A stretch of 64,000 nt of DNA from an uncultured Acidobacteriaceae bacterium (GCA_937879855.1 CALFMO010000025.1:10722-74721), one strand, 5' to 3'. Shown: positions 10,102-18,897, counted from the first letter of the stretch. Translations and numbers: made by a program. The notes: generated by a model from the sequence alone, not told the origin.

Positions 10102-10419
10102 GTGCGCAGTCAAAAAATCCGCTTAGCACCACCCACTATGTCATCCCGACCGCAGCCGGAGCGCCAGCGACGGCGGAATGGAGAGACCTTGTGCTGAATT
10201 GTGGGATGGAACAGGCCAACGCCTACTCGCTAAATGCGTCCGCGCCCCAGCCGCGAAGCGGCGAAAGAATGCAGCCCACAGCTTGCCCTGAGCGGAGCCG
10301 AAGGGCCGCAAGGCGTGGGTGGTGAGTCAGGAAATGAACAAGCCCCGAAAGGGGCGAAAGAAAACCTTCGACAATAAACTCCGCGGTGTCGGCATCGCGT
10401 TCTCTAACTCACCCAATTC
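10102..10419. repeat. Family B repeat copy 2 in a 318-base gene-free stretch
   Basis: From about 10250 to 10365 the sequence repeats the layout at 1415-1520: 'agccgcgaagcggcgaaag', then 'gcagcccaca...gcgtgggtgg', then 'agccccgaaaggggcgaaag'. A short insertion within the central hairpin ('gcttgccctgagcggagccgaagggcc') is a variant of another common acidobacterial repeat. An open frame across this block is repeat-derived and is not called as a gene. Confidence 0.7.
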
Positions 10420-10701
10420 TTAATCCTCACCCGCAGGCCTCCCCGCCGCGCAAACATGCCCCTCAAACTGTTTCGCCACGGTCTCATACTGCGTCCCCGG
10501 CGGAAACGCAAAACTCAAATGGCAACTGATGCACTCGAGGAAACGCCCGGTTTGTGACATCAGGATCCCGATGCGATGCTCCGGGCGACCAGGACTCCGG
10601 GGCAACGCTCTCCCCAGTGCGTCTGCTCGCGAATTGGCAGTGGAATTTACCCGCGCTTCATTCTGCATGATGAGAAGTCTTTTCTCGTTGCTAGTTTGCA
10701 A
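10420..10701 (-). CDS. Small Cys/His protein with possible zinc site
   Basis: The C-terminal half carries CISCHLSFAFPPG and ends FEGHVC, i.e. a C-x2-C-H...H-x-C arrangement that could bind one zinc. The N-terminal half is unlike any domain I recognise, and the real start may be an internal Met at residue 12 or 48. Residue 48 would leave a compact domain of about 46 residues. It faces the metK leader on the other strand. The Cys/His pattern argues that it is coding; the function is unknown. Confidence 0.5.
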   Translation of the reverse strand: MQTSNEKRLLIMQNEARVNSTANSRADALGRALPRSPGRPEHRIGILMSQTGRFLECISCHLSFAFPPGTQYETVAKQFEGHVCAAGRPAGED

Positions 10702-11134
10702 AGACGAAGGGGGCGTGGAAAGACTACGGGCAGCAGAAATCGCGGGGGAGGGTCTGTCTTCAATTTCTTAGCCTAACGTACAGACAAGAAATCAAAACTC
10801 TCCGGCCAGGGATGGAATACTTATACACTGTCTTGTCAAACCTGTCAGTACGTTTTCGCACAAAAAGTGAGGCATTTGATACCGGGCCACAACACCGACG
10901 TCCGAGCATTCCGCTAAACCATTCATTCCACCCGTCCACCCATGTAATTCCGCTATTGAACTCACCCTCAGTCGTTTAGGGTAAAAATCGTTGCGTGCTA
11001 TAGGGGCCTCTGATAACCTTTCATGGGACTTCTTCTCGATGCGCCGCCCCGCAGCGGCCGCGTGGATTTCCTGGTCCTCCCCGAACAGAGTCCTAGTTTT
11101 TCTGCACACGACGTGCACTAAGGAGAAACACAAC
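10702..11134 (+). other. Long metK leader, no riboswitch recognised
   Basis: This 433-base gene-free stretch precedes metK. I looked for SAM-I, SAM-II and SAM-IV type cores and saw none that I could support. An open reading frame in the metK phase extends back to 10991, but it has no ribosome site and no similarity to metK. The strong AAGGAG site just before 11135 sets the real start. A GC-rich self-complementary patch lies at about 11041-11064 (gcgccgccccgcagcggccgcg). Confidence 0.5.
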
Positions 11135-12319
11135 TTGGCATCAAAGAACCGTTATTTATTCACCTCCGAATCCGTGACCGAAGGCCATCCCGATAAGATC
11201 GCCGACCAGATTTCGGATAGCATTCTCGACGCCTGCCTCGCAGAAGATTCCACCAGTCGTGTCGCCTGCGAAACCCTTACCGCCACCGGACTGGTCGTCA
11301 TCGCCGGCGAAATTACCACCAAAGCGTACGTCGACTTCCAGACTGTGGTTCGCGGCACCGTTGCCTCCATCGGCTACGACAATGCCCTTTACGGCTTCGA
11401 CGCCAATACCTGCGCCGTCATTTCCAGCATCAACAAACAGTCCGGCGACATCGCTATGGGCGTAGACACCGGCGGCGCCGGCGACCAGGGAATGATGTTT
11501 GGGTATGCGGTGAATGAGAATGAGGAGTTGATGCCGACTCCCATTTCTCTGGCCCACAAGCTGACCATGCGGCTCTCGCAGGTTCGCAAGAATGGCACGC
11601 TTCCCTTCCTTCGTCCTGATGGAAAATCCCAAGTCACAGTTGAGTATGACGCGAATGGCAAAGTGCTCCGCGTGGATGCAGTCGTCATCTCAACGCAGCA
11701 TTCCGAGACGGTTGCCAACGACGAGTTGCGCGCTGGCATTCTAAAGCATGTGATCCAGGCCGTGATTCCCGCGCATCTGCTCGATGAAGATACCAAGTAC
11801 CACATCAATCCCACCGGACGTTTTGTAATCGGCGGCCCGATGGGCGATACCGGACTCACGGGTCGAAAGATTATCGTCGACACCTACGGCGGCATGGGTC
11901 GTCACGGCGGCGGCGCCTTCAGCGGAAAAGATCCGACCAAGGTCGACCGCTCGGCTGCATACATGGCGCGTCACATCGCGAAGAACGTAGTGGCGGCTGG
12001 TCTGGCCGGACGCTGCGAAGTGCAACTGGCCTACGCGATCGGCGTGGCCGATCCAGTCAGCGTGCTGGTCGAAACGTTTGGAACGGAGAAAGTCGACCCG
12101 GCGATTATCCCGGATCTGATCCGGTCGCACTTCAAGCTGACGCCGCGCGGCATCATCGAATCGCTGAATTTGCGACGGCCGATTTATCGGAAGACCGCAG
12201 CCTACGGCCACTTCGGACGCAACGACGCGGACTTCACGTGGGAGTCGACCGCTAAGGCCGCCAAGTTGGCTAGCGACGCCGGCTTGCGCGAGCCCGTGGG
12301 TCACGCAGTTCGCAAGTAG
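11135..12319 (+). CDS. metK: S-adenosylmethionine synthetase
   Basis: Makes S-adenosylmethionine from methionine and ATP in the cytoplasm. The 394-residue product has the expected family length. It opens with the family start region SESVTEGHPDKIADQISD. It carries the loop DTGGAGDQGMMFGYA and the P-loop-like signature GGAFSGKDPTKVDRSAAYM near residue 260. Translation most likely begins at the TTG at 11135, since AAGGAG lies 9 bases upstream and homologues start just before the YLFTSESV stretch. ahcY follows 180 bases downstream in the same direction, so the pair supplies the methyl donor and removes its product. Confidence 0.97.
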   Translation: MASKNRYLFTSESVTEGHPDKIADQISDSILDACLAEDSTSRVACETLTATGLVVIAGEITTKAYVDFQTVVRGTVASIGYDNALYGFDANTCAVISSINKQSGDIAMGVDTGGAGDQGMMFGYAVNENEELMPTPISLAHKLTMRLSQVRKNGTLPFLRPDGKSQVTVEYDANGKVLRVDAVVISTQHSETVANDELRAGILKHVIQAVIPAHLLDEDTKYHINPTGRFVIGGPMGDTGLTGRKIIVDTYGGMGRHGGGAFSGKDPTKVDRSAAYMARHIAKNVVAAGLAGRCEVQLAYAIGVADPVSVLVETFGTEKVDPAIIPDLIRSHFKLTPRGIIESLNLRRPIYRKTAAYGHFGRNDADFTWESTAKAAKLASDAGLREPVGHAVRK

Positions 12320-12333
12320 CGTCGAAAAAAGAT

Positions 12334-12413
12334 TACCACTAAGGACGCGAAGGTGCACAAAGGAAACATGGGGATTTTCTCCTTCGTGAACCTTAGTGAC
12401 CTTCGTGGTTATC
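12334..12413. repeat. Family A inverted repeat, copy 1 (CCACGAAGGACACGAAG type)
   Basis: The left arm 'accactaaggacgcgaagg' and the right arm 'ccttagtgaccttcgtggt' can pair to form a long hairpin with an AT-richer loop. It lies between metK and ahcY. Related copies are at 18898-18983, 22796-22873, 26805-26850, 34722-34803 and 38556-38605. Confidence 0.8.
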
Positions 12414-12499
12414 GATTTAAAAAAACGCCGACGATAGTCGGTATTATTGAGTCATCAACTTAGCTTTTCTGCGCTTTCAGCGCGCCACATAGGAGAAGT

Positions 12500-13771
12500 A
12501 TGTCTACAGCAGCGGTGAATTGCGACATCAAGAACGTCGAACTGGCCGATTTAGGGAAGAAGCGCATTGAGTGGGCGAACCAGTCCATGAAAGTGCTGCA
12601 GATCATCCGCAAGGAATTCATCAAGAACCAACCGTTGAAGGGCGTCCGGATTTCAGCTTGCCTGCACGTCACCGCCGAGACCGCAAATCTTGGCATCTGC
12701 CTGCGCGATGGCGGTGCCGAGGTCGTGCTCTGCGCCTCGAATCCTCTCTCTACGCAAGACGACGTGGCCGCCAGCCTGGTCCGCGACCACAACATCCCCG
12801 TCTACGCAATCAAGGGTGAGGACAACGACACCTACTACAACCACATCCTCGCCGCCATCGACCACAAGCCGCACATCACCATGGACGACGGCGCGGACCT
12901 GGTCACCATCCTGCACACCAAGCGCACCGACGCTCTCGAAGACGTAATCGGCGGCACGGAAGAGACCACCACGGGCGTAATCCGCCTGCGCGCCATGGCC
13001 AAGGAAGGCGTGCTCAAGTTCCCCATCGTCGCCGTCAACGACGCCGACACCAAGCACCTGTTCGACAATCGCTATGGCACCGGACAATCCACGATCGACG
13101 GCATCATTCGCGCCACCAATTTTCTGCTGGCCGGATCGAAGTTCGTGGTCGCAGGTTACGGCTGGTGCGGCCGCGGATTGGCCAGCCGCGCCCGCGGCAA
13201 CGGTGCCGAAGTCATCATCACCGAAGTCGACCCCACGAAGGCGCTCGAAGCAGTGATGGATGGCTTCCGTGTGATGTCGATGACCGAAGCCGCCAAACTC
13301 GGCGACGTCTTCTGCACCGTAACCGGCAACAAGAGCGTGCTCACCAAAGAGCACTTCGACCTGATGAAGGACGGCGCCATCATCTCCAACTCCGGCCACT
13401 TCAACGTGGAGATCGACATCCCCGCGCTGGAAAAGATGTCGTCGTCGAAGCGCACCACGCGCAACTTCGTGGAAGAGTACTCGCTGAAAGACGGCCGCAA
13501 GATCAACCTCCTCGGCGAAGGCCGCCTCATCAACCTGGCCGCCGCCGAAGGCCATCCGCCGTCGGTCATGGACATGAGCTTTGCCGACCAGGCCCTCTCA
13601 GTCGACTACATGGTCAGGAACAGCAAGAAGCTGGAAAAGACGGTCTACAAAGTTCCCGACGAACTCGACAAGCGCGTCGCCAAGCTGAAGCTGGAATCGA
13701 TGGGAATTAAGATCGACCGCCTGACGCCGGAGCAGGAAGAATACCTGGCAGGCTGGAGCGAAGGCACGTAG
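12500..13771 (+). CDS. ahcY: Adenosylhomocysteinase
   Basis: Hydrolyses S-adenosylhomocysteine to adenosine and homocysteine with bound NAD. Visible signatures are the N-terminal substrate region (CLHVTAETANL and ASNPLSTQDDVAA), TEETTTGVIRL, the nucleotide-binding segment near residues 214-222 (VAGYGWCGRG) and SNSGHFNVEID. At 423 residues it is the shorter bacterial/archaeal form, lacking the 40-residue insertion of the eukaryotic type. The site AGGAGAAGT directly precedes the ATG. It follows metK and is closed by the hairpin-T6 terminator at 13815-13848. Confidence 0.97.
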   Translation: MSTAAVNCDIKNVELADLGKKRIEWANQSMKVLQIIRKEFIKNQPLKGVRISACLHVTAETANLGICLRDGGAEVVLCASNPLSTQDDVAASLVRDHNIPVYAIKGEDNDTYYNHILAAIDHKPHITMDDGADLVTILHTKRTDALEDVIGGTEETTTGVIRLRAMAKEGVLKFPIVAVNDADTKHLFDNRYGTGQSTIDGIIRATNFLLAGSKFVVAGYGWCGRGLASRARGNGAEVIITEVDPTKALEAVMDGFRVMSMTEAAKLGDVFCTVTGNKSVLTKEHFDLMKDGAIISNSGHFNVEIDIPALEKMSSSKRTTRNFVEEYSLKDGRKINLLGEGRLINLAAAEGHPPSVMDMSFADQALSVDYMVRNSKKLEKTVYKVPDELDKRVAKLKLESMGIKIDRLTPEQEEYLAGWSEGT

Positions 13772-13792
13772 CTTTCAGCAAGAACCACGTAA

Positions 13793-13848
13793 GGCCGGAC
13801 GCATTCGCCCGGCCAGCGGCCCTGAAGTCTGGGGCCGCTAGCTTTTTT
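13793..13848 (+). terminator. Double hairpin with T-tract after ahcY
   Basis: The first hairpin is GGCCGG/CCGGCC around 'acgcattcgc' (13793-13814). The second is AGCGGCCC/GGGCCGCT (13815-13839), followed by AGC and six T. The second has the standard form of an intrinsic terminator. The first shares its 'ggacgcattcg' core with the hairpin at 28967. Confidence 0.85.
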
Positions 13849-13933
13849 AGTCGCTTGAGATTTCGAGGGCCCAGAAACCGCGTTGACAACCGATTCCCGG
13901 GATAGTACCTTGTTCACACTTAGGTGAGGTAGC

Positions 13934-14242
13934 GTGAAGTTTCTTCGTTGGATGTTGGTTCTGTTCCTGCTCGGCGCAGCCATCTGTGCCGGCGCTGTAA
14001 CCGGAATCGACCGGCCCGAAACCAGCTTCGACGAATCTGATCTACCCGTAAATCTCGGTCTTCCCGCGCCTCCACTCATTCAGGCCCCCCGGCCCATTGC
14101 CGTTCCAGTTGTTCTCTTGCCGACGCTTCCGCTTTACTGCGCCGACCGCTTCGCTCACGTTCTGCGCCTCGAACCTGCGGTTCTTCCCCGTCTGCACCCG
14201 CCGCATTCGCTCCAGGTTCTCTTCTGCACGTTCCTGATCTGA
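13934..14242 (+). CDS. Possible small exported protein
   Basis: The frame starts with GTG and codes for MKFLRWMLVLFLLGAAICAGA, a convincing signal peptide, then a Pro/Leu-rich tail of about 80 residues. The tail has no recognisable domain. A GAGGT lies only three bases before the GTG, a poor spacing, and the tail could be non-coding beyond the signal peptide. It begins 85 bases after the ahcY terminator, so it would need its own promoter. No function can be given. Confidence 0.4.
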   Translation: MKFLRWMLVLFLLGAAICAGAVTGIDRPETSFDESDLPVNLGLPAPPLIQAPRPIAVPVVLLPTLPLYCADRFAHVLRLEPAVLPRLHPPHSLQVLFCTFLI

Positions 14243-14410
14243 ACGCATCGCCAAACTCAGACTGAATCACTCGCCGCTCCGCTTGACCCAGCGTTGTGAA
14301 CGTCTGCGGCTTATTGACGGTCGGGACTGTTTCCCGGTCGCCGGGCGTGCGAGGAATTTAACCCCACACCAGCGGCTTGCTTTCGTGCGAGCGCAATCCG
14401 AGAGGTAAGC

Positions 14411-14767
14411 ATGAAGAGAATGGATGAAGAGTTTATCCCGTCCTTTGCTGAAGGCACGTCCTCCGATGCCACGTCCAGCAGGATGGTTTCCGATTCGGCC
14501 TCGTGTGACGAAGCCTTGCATGTCGAAGATCAGCGAGTCGCGCGGTTCTTAGTGCTGCTGCAACGTCTCGACCAATCCGTCGGTGGCCTCAGTGCACTCC
14601 CAACGCCGGAACTCCAGGAAATCGTCACCAGCGCGATCCAGTTGTCCGGCTTCGTGGACCCCATCGAGGCGCGGGATCTGATTGTGTGTGTCCTGAAGGC
14701 GATCGAGGCGCGAGATCCAATGCCGGAGGCTCCTTGGGTTCCTTCGGCGCCGTTTCCTGGCGATTAG
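14411..14767 (+). CDS. Unknown small acidic protein
   Basis: A soluble 118-residue frame with GAGAGG about nine bases upstream of its ATG. The first 45 residues are rich in Ser, Asp and Glu. The centre (RVARFLVLLQRLDQSVGG and later IEARDLIVCVLKAIEARD) could form amphipathic helices. I do not recognise a family. It is the second of three short, same-strand frames between ahcY and the CmcI-like gene. Confidence 0.42.
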   Translation: MKRMDEEFIPSFAEGTSSDATSSRMVSDSASCDEALHVEDQRVARFLVLLQRLDQSVGGLSALPTPELQEIVTSAIQLSGFVDPIEARDLIVCVLKAIEARDPMPEAPWVPSAPFPGD

Positions 14768-14836
14768 ACCTATCAAGTTTGCCCTGTGGCCACGCACTGA
14801 AACACTGTTTCATGGTGGCGCAGGGCACGGTAGAGG

Positions 14837-14889
14837 TCCGGCCGCCTTGGCATGGACGCCCGGGGGGACGAACACCCGAGGCGGCCGGA
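14837..14889. repeat. Long GC-rich hairpin
   Basis: TCCGGCCGCCT (14837-14847) pairs perfectly with AGGCGGCCGGA (14879-14889) over 11 bp around a 31-base loop that contains a CCCGGGGGG run. It lies between two short frames. It has no T-tract, so it is more likely a mobile palindrome or RNA structure than a terminator. Confidence 0.6.
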
Positions 14890-14965
14890 TCCAGTCCGCC
14901 ATATGGTTCGCGGCAGCGGAATCCTATGACGTTGCTGCGCTGAAATCTGACGACAGGAGCGTGCC

Positions 14966-15169
14966 ATGTTCCTGCAGAACTTATTCGCATCCATGAAAGC
15001 GCGTCGGTACCGTTCAGCCCGCCCGCACCCCGAGAAAACCGTTTCCCAGCTTCCCAAACGATGGCAAGAGTTGCTCGAGGTAGCCCAACAGAAACAAATC
15101 GAAGCCGACCCCAGACCCACACCAGAAGTGACTGAGTCCCACCATCTCCAACACAGGACGGGAACATAG
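14966..15169 (+). CDS. Unknown short basic protein
   Basis: A 67-residue frame with a well-placed AGGAG eight bases before its ATG. The N-terminal half is basic (MKARRYRSARP) and the centre is a predicted helix (PKRWQELLEVAQQKQIEAD). No family is recognised and no signal peptide is evident. The ribosome site is the main support for translation. Confidence 0.42.
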   Translation: MFLQNLFASMKARRYRSARPHPEKTVSQLPKRWQELLEVAQQKQIEADPRPTPEVTESHHLQHRTGT

Positions 15170-15204
15170 CAATCTCGTGGAACGCGGCTAGGATGGGCGC
15201 CCGG

Positions 15205-15243
15205 CTGGTGACAGTCAAAAGCCGCGGGCGAGGGCGCCCGCCA
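15205..15243. repeat. Family C GC-rich element, intergenic copy
   Basis: The core 'cgcgggcgagggcgcccgcc' equals, with few changes, the right arm of the element inserted in mutM (27165-27188) and the reverse complement of its left arm. An upstream 'gggcgcccgg' adds a second palindromic patch. It lies 40 bases after the end of the CmcI-like gene, which is on the other strand. Confidence 0.65.
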
Positions 15244-15281
15244 CGCAGCGCTAAATTTTAAAAGTCAGCGATCGCTGCAGA

Positions 15282-16055
15282 TCACCTGAGCCTCTTGAGC
15301 CAGCCTCCAGGATAGAACGTCAGCATGAACTTCTCGTGGCTACGGTCCACCACAAAGTTGTCATGGGACCGGAGAAATTCCTCCACCGCCTCATGGGGGC
15401 CCGGTCCAAAGCCGGGGAACACGGGATTTCCATTGATGTTTGTATCTTGCACCACGAGATAGCTGCCGGGTGTCACCAGCTTCGAGTAAATCTCCAATTC
15501 TTTTAGAACATGGTCACGGGTATGCAGCGAGTCGAGGGTGACCAGGACCCTCTTGCCCGCAACTTCCTGCGCCACTTGATTGGTCACTTTCGGATCCACC
15601 GAACTGCCAACAATCATCTCCACATGCTGCTTCCATAAGGGCACCTTCGATGCCTCTCCCACCTTTGGTTCGACATCGATAGTGATCACTTTGCCCTGAG
15701 GATTCACGTAGGAGAGCACGTCGGCATAGAACAAGGTCGTTCCACCGTACAGCGTCCCGGTTTCGATGATGAAATCAGGATGAAGCTCGACGATCAGTTC
15801 CTGCATGTTCCAGTTGTCGGTGGGCGCCTGCTCTGACGGGACGCCCAGCCACTTGGTAGTGGTCCAAACCCGCGAGTTGTAGTAGGCCTCTTGAAACTTC
15901 CGAGCTATGAACGTTGGCGAGTCGAGCTCACGGCGGTAGTGAAGACTAAGGAAAAACTCCCCGCAAGCCAGCGCCACTGATAAGAGGGCTAGAACTCTCA
16001 GGAAAGTGCGGGAAGAAGACCGCGTGCCGGGTGGTTGACCTACGGATGTGTTCAT
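15282..16055 (-). CDS. Membrane-anchored CmcI-family (cephalosporin hydroxylase-like) methyltransferase-fold protein
   Basis: The product of 257 residues has an N-terminal membrane anchor (about 19-36, LRVLALLSVALACGEFFLSL) and then a Rossmann methyltransferase-like domain. Recognisable stretches are the SAM-site-like ELHPDFIIETGTLYGGTTLF, then VITIDVEP, then LVTLDSLHTRDHVLKELE and the closing VVQDTNINGNPV, which match the CmcI family pattern. Despite the historic name, most members are uncharacterised O-methyltransferase-like proteins, often linked to surface glycan genes. No such genes adjoin it here. The anchor, if real, would put the catalytic domain outside the membrane, which is odd for a SAM enzyme, or leave a cytoplasmic tail-in topology. 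Confidence 0.8.
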   Translation of the reverse strand: MNTSVGQPPGTRSSSRTFLRVLALLSVALACGEFFLSLHYRRELDSPTFIARKFQEAYYNSRVWTTTKWLGVPSEQAPTDNWNMQELIVELHPDFIIETGTLYGGTTLFYADVLSYVNPQGKVITIDVEPKVGEASKVPLWKQHVEMIVGSSVDPKVTNQVAQEVAGKRVLVTLDSLHTRDHVLKELEIYSKLVTPGSYLVVQDTNINGNPVFPGFGPGPHEAVEEFLRSHDNFVVDRSHEKFMLTFYPGGWLKRLR

Positions 16056-16175
16056 TTCGGAAATTTCCTACACGGTGCCTAGTTTTATAAGTGGCGACAT
16101 TATTGGGATGACCCAGGGCGGCGGCGTGGGCCCCGCGCTGAAGGGCACTAGACCTTGCGCATCCTACCCTGCGGC

Positions 16176-16637
16176 TTAGGACGTGAGCCAATTATAGGGA
16201 AATCTTTGGCCGGGTTTAAGGTCCAGGAAATTTATGGAATCAACGGGGATTTGTACACCCGGCTTGATCTTCCATTGGTGAATCTTGCGATCCCCCGGCG
16301 GGTAGTTGAGGTCGCTATGAGCAGGATTGAAGGCAAGTCCGCCAGGGTACTGGGCGGTGAGGTCGTATTCGTATTCGCGCACCATGGGAAGGCGCACAAA
16401 CCTGTAGATTCTTGCGCCTGCCTTCAAGAAGTCCCGCGGCAATCCGAGAGCGGCCTCGATCTGATTTGGCGTCTTGCCCAAAAGAAACTTGCCCAGTGTA
16501 ATGTAGCCTCCTAAATGGGATGCGGCGTTCCAGTGGGCCGGGACGACTTTGACGATTTGGCTTGGTCCTCTCAAGGACCACATTTCGGTTCGCACTGCGT
16601 CGTGCGCTTCTCGTTGCCACTCATTCATTCTCGACAT
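16176..16637 (-). CDS. Unknown 153-residue protein
   Basis: The product is soluble and rich in aromatic residues, with no signal peptide. Its centre (GKFLLGKTPNQIEAALGLPR and later FVRLPMVREYEYDL) looks like a folded domain, and the C-terminus (KIHQWKIKPGVQIPVD) has a beta pattern. I do not recognise a family. An AAGGAG lies about 12 bases upstream of the first ATG. It is followed on the same strand by the CmcI-like gene 120 bases downstream. Confidence 0.55.
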   Translation of the reverse strand: MSRMNEWQREAHDAVRTEMWSLRGPSQIVKVVPAHWNAASHLGGYITLGKFLLGKTPNQIEAALGLPRDFLKAGARIYRFVRLPMVREYEYDLTAQYPGGLAFNPAHSDLNYPPGDRKIHQWKIKPGVQIPVDSINFLDLKPGQRFPYNWLTS

Positions 16638-16811
16638 AGGATCAAGAGACTCCTTCAGTGAGTCCCAAAGAACGGCATCGACTATACACCAGAGTCGTCC
16701 TTGCGGCTAGGATAGGCGTTAGACATTCACGGAGTCTGAAGTTCTTCGAGTGCTTGGTTCCATCCAGTCCGGCGATCTTGTAAAAATGATCTGATAAGGC
16801 ATTCCTCAAAT

Positions 16812-18845
16812 ATGCGAACTTTACTTTCGGTTGGTATATCTCTTTTCCTGGCGTCGTTTGCCTTTGCCCAAACTCAACCCACTGTCAACCTGATGCCGAT
16901 GCCGGCCAGCCTCCAGCAGGGTACGGGGCAATTGGCGATCGACCAGTCGTTCTCTGTCGCCGTTAGTGGCGCCCGCGACGCTTCATTGGACGAGGAGGTT
17001 CAGCGGTTCGTGACGCAACTGTCGCGGCAGACCGGGATTCCATTTCGTCCCAAGCCCGGCGCCACGCCGACGCTGCAGATCCATGCGGACCACGGCCGCG
17101 AGGCCGTGCAAAAGCTTGGTGAAGACGAGTCGTACCAGTTGTCTGTCACGGATTCCGGCGCGAAGCTCGCGGCGCCCACAACGCTCGGCATCCTGCGCGG
17201 ACTGCAGACATTTCTTCAGCTGGTGCAAATCACGCCGAGCGGATTCGCAGCTCCTGCGGTGACCATCAAAGATCAGCCGCGCTTCGCTTGGCGCGGCATG
17301 CTTATCGACGTCAGCCGCCACTTTATTCCGCTCGACGTGCTCAAGCGCAATCTCGACGGAATGGCCGCGGTCAAGATGAACGTGCTGCACTGGCATCTTT
17401 CCGACGACCAGGGGTTCCGAGCGGAGAGCAAGAAATTCCCCAAGCTGACCGGCGCGGGATCCGACGGCATGTTCTATACGCAGGAAGAGATCCGCGACGT
17501 CATCGCCTACGCACACAATCGCGGCATCCGTGTGATGCCCGAGTTCGACATGCCCGGCCACACTCGGTCCTGGTACCTGGGATACCCCGAACTATCGAGC
17601 GGCGCTGGTCCCTACACGTCGGAAGGTGGCGGCATCGATCCGATCATGGATCCGACGCGCGAATCGACCTACAAATTTCTACAAAAGTTTATTGGAGAAA
17701 TAGCGAAGCTGTTTCCCGATGCCTACTTTCACATCGGAGGCGACGAAGTTGACGGCAAGCAGTGGGATGCCAATCCGAAAATTCAGGAATTCATCAAAGC
17801 CCACGGCATGAAGAACAATCAGGATCTGCAGGCCTATTTCAACCAGCGCCTGGAGAAGATTGTCGCCAAGAACCACAAGACGATGGTCGGCTGGGACGAG
17901 ATCCTGCATCCAGATTTGCCCAAGACGGTCGTCGTGCAATCGTGGCGCGGGCAGGCGTCGCTGGCCGCGGCAGCCAAACAAGGCTACCGGGGCCTGCTGT
18001 CGTACGGATACTACCTCGACCTCATGTGGCCGGCGGCGCGGCACTATGCGGTCGATCCGATGGCGGATGCGGCGGCCGACCTGACGCCGCAAGAGAAAGC
18101 TCTGGTCCTTGGCGGCGAGTCTTGCCAGTGGGCGGAGTGGGTGACTCCGGAAAATATTGATTCGCACATCTGGCCGCGCAACGCGGTGATCGCCGAGCGG
18201 CTGTGGTCGCCGCAAGAAGTGAAGGACGTCGCTTCAATGTACACGCGGATGAATGCCGTCAGTCACGACCTGGAGTGGCTGGGCCTGAGTCATAATTCCG
18301 CGCGGACGGAGATGCTGCAACGCATGGCCGGGAATTCCGACATCACCCCACTGCAAGTTCTCGCGGATGTGGTTGAGCCCGTCAAGGACTACAACCGGTG
18401 GGACGACGCCAAGGGCCCAATCGACTTCCACGCGCCGCTAACTCGCATGATCGACGCGGTCAGTCCGGAGAGCGAGACGGCACGGCGTTTCAGCGATCTT
18501 GTGCAGGCATTTACGCAGAGCGGATACAAAGACAAGGCGACCGAAGCGCAAATCCGCAGTTACCTCACCACCTGGCGGGATAACGATGCCCGCTTGCATC
18601 CTTTGCTCGAGCAGTCGGCTCTTCTGCAGGAAGATGTGCCGTTATCGCAGAGTCTGTCGGCGCTGGGAGCCGCCGGCCTGCAGGCACTCGACTATCTCGA
18701 CAAGGGCCAGACTCCGCCGGATTCGTGGAAGGCGCAGCAGAATGCGGTCCTCGATCAGGCTAAAACCCGTCGAGCGGATATGCTGCTGATGGTGGTGGCG
18801 CCGGTGCAGCAGTTGGTGGCAGCGAGTGCGGGCCAGCACAACTAA
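16812..18845 (+). CDS. Secreted beta-N-acetylhexosaminidase (GH20)
   Basis: Removes terminal N-acetylhexosamine from glycans or chitin/peptidoglycan fragments outside the cytoplasm. A signal peptide (MRTLLSVGISLFLASFAFAQ) leads to a GH20b N-terminal domain (25-150) and a TIM barrel from about 155 (FAWRGMLIDVSRHF, MAAVKMNVLHWHLSDDQGFR, RVMPEFDMPGHTRS). The catalytic Asp-Glu pair is present in YFHIGGDEVDGKQW near residues 310-322. A C-terminal helical extension of about 180 residues follows the barrel. The gene stands alone; a family A repeat follows it. Confidence 0.95.
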   Translation: MRTLLSVGISLFLASFAFAQTQPTVNLMPMPASLQQGTGQLAIDQSFSVAVSGARDASLDEEVQRFVTQLSRQTGIPFRPKPGATPTLQIHADHGREAVQKLGEDESYQLSVTDSGAKLAAPTTLGILRGLQTFLQLVQITPSGFAAPAVTIKDQPRFAWRGMLIDVSRHFIPLDVLKRNLDGMAAVKMNVLHWHLSDDQGFRAESKKFPKLTGAGSDGMFYTQEEIRDVIAYAHNRGIRVMPEFDMPGHTRSWYLGYPELSSGAGPYTSEGGGIDPIMDPTRESTYKFLQKFIGEIAKLFPDAYFHIGGDEVDGKQWDANPKIQEFIKAHGMKNNQDLQAYFNQRLEKIVAKNHKTMVGWDEILHPDLPKTVVVQSWRGQASLAAAAKQGYRGLLSYGYYLDLMWPAARHYAVDPMADAAADLTPQEKALVLGGESCQWAEWVTPENIDSHIWPRNAVIAERLWSPQEVKDVASMYTRMNAVSHDLEWLGLSHNSARTEMLQRMAGNSDITPLQVLADVVEPVKDYNRWDDAKGPIDFHAPLTRMIDAVSPESETARRFSDLVQAFTQSGYKDKATEAQIRSYLTTWRDNDARLHPLLEQSALLQEDVPLSQSLSALGAAGLQALDYLDKGQTPPDSWKAQQNAVLDQAKTRRADMLLMVVAPVQQLVAASAGQHN

Positions 18846-18897
18846 GCGGCACCGTTCGCAGAAGAGATCTGACGAGCCCACTCTGGCGAAAAAGGGC

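Noticed and set aside
10098..10325. 75-codon open frame after the ADOP permease
   Set aside because: It lies in a dispersed repeat and reads from palindromic sequence; no domain or ribosome site.
10702..11134. Possible SAM riboswitch in the metK leader
   Set aside because: I looked for the stems and loops of the common SAM riboswitch classes and did not find a supportable match; a covariance search would be needed to claim one.
12653..13555. 300-codon minus-strand frame over ahcY
   Set aside because: Antisense to a highly conserved enzyme; Val/Gly/Asp-rich shadow text.
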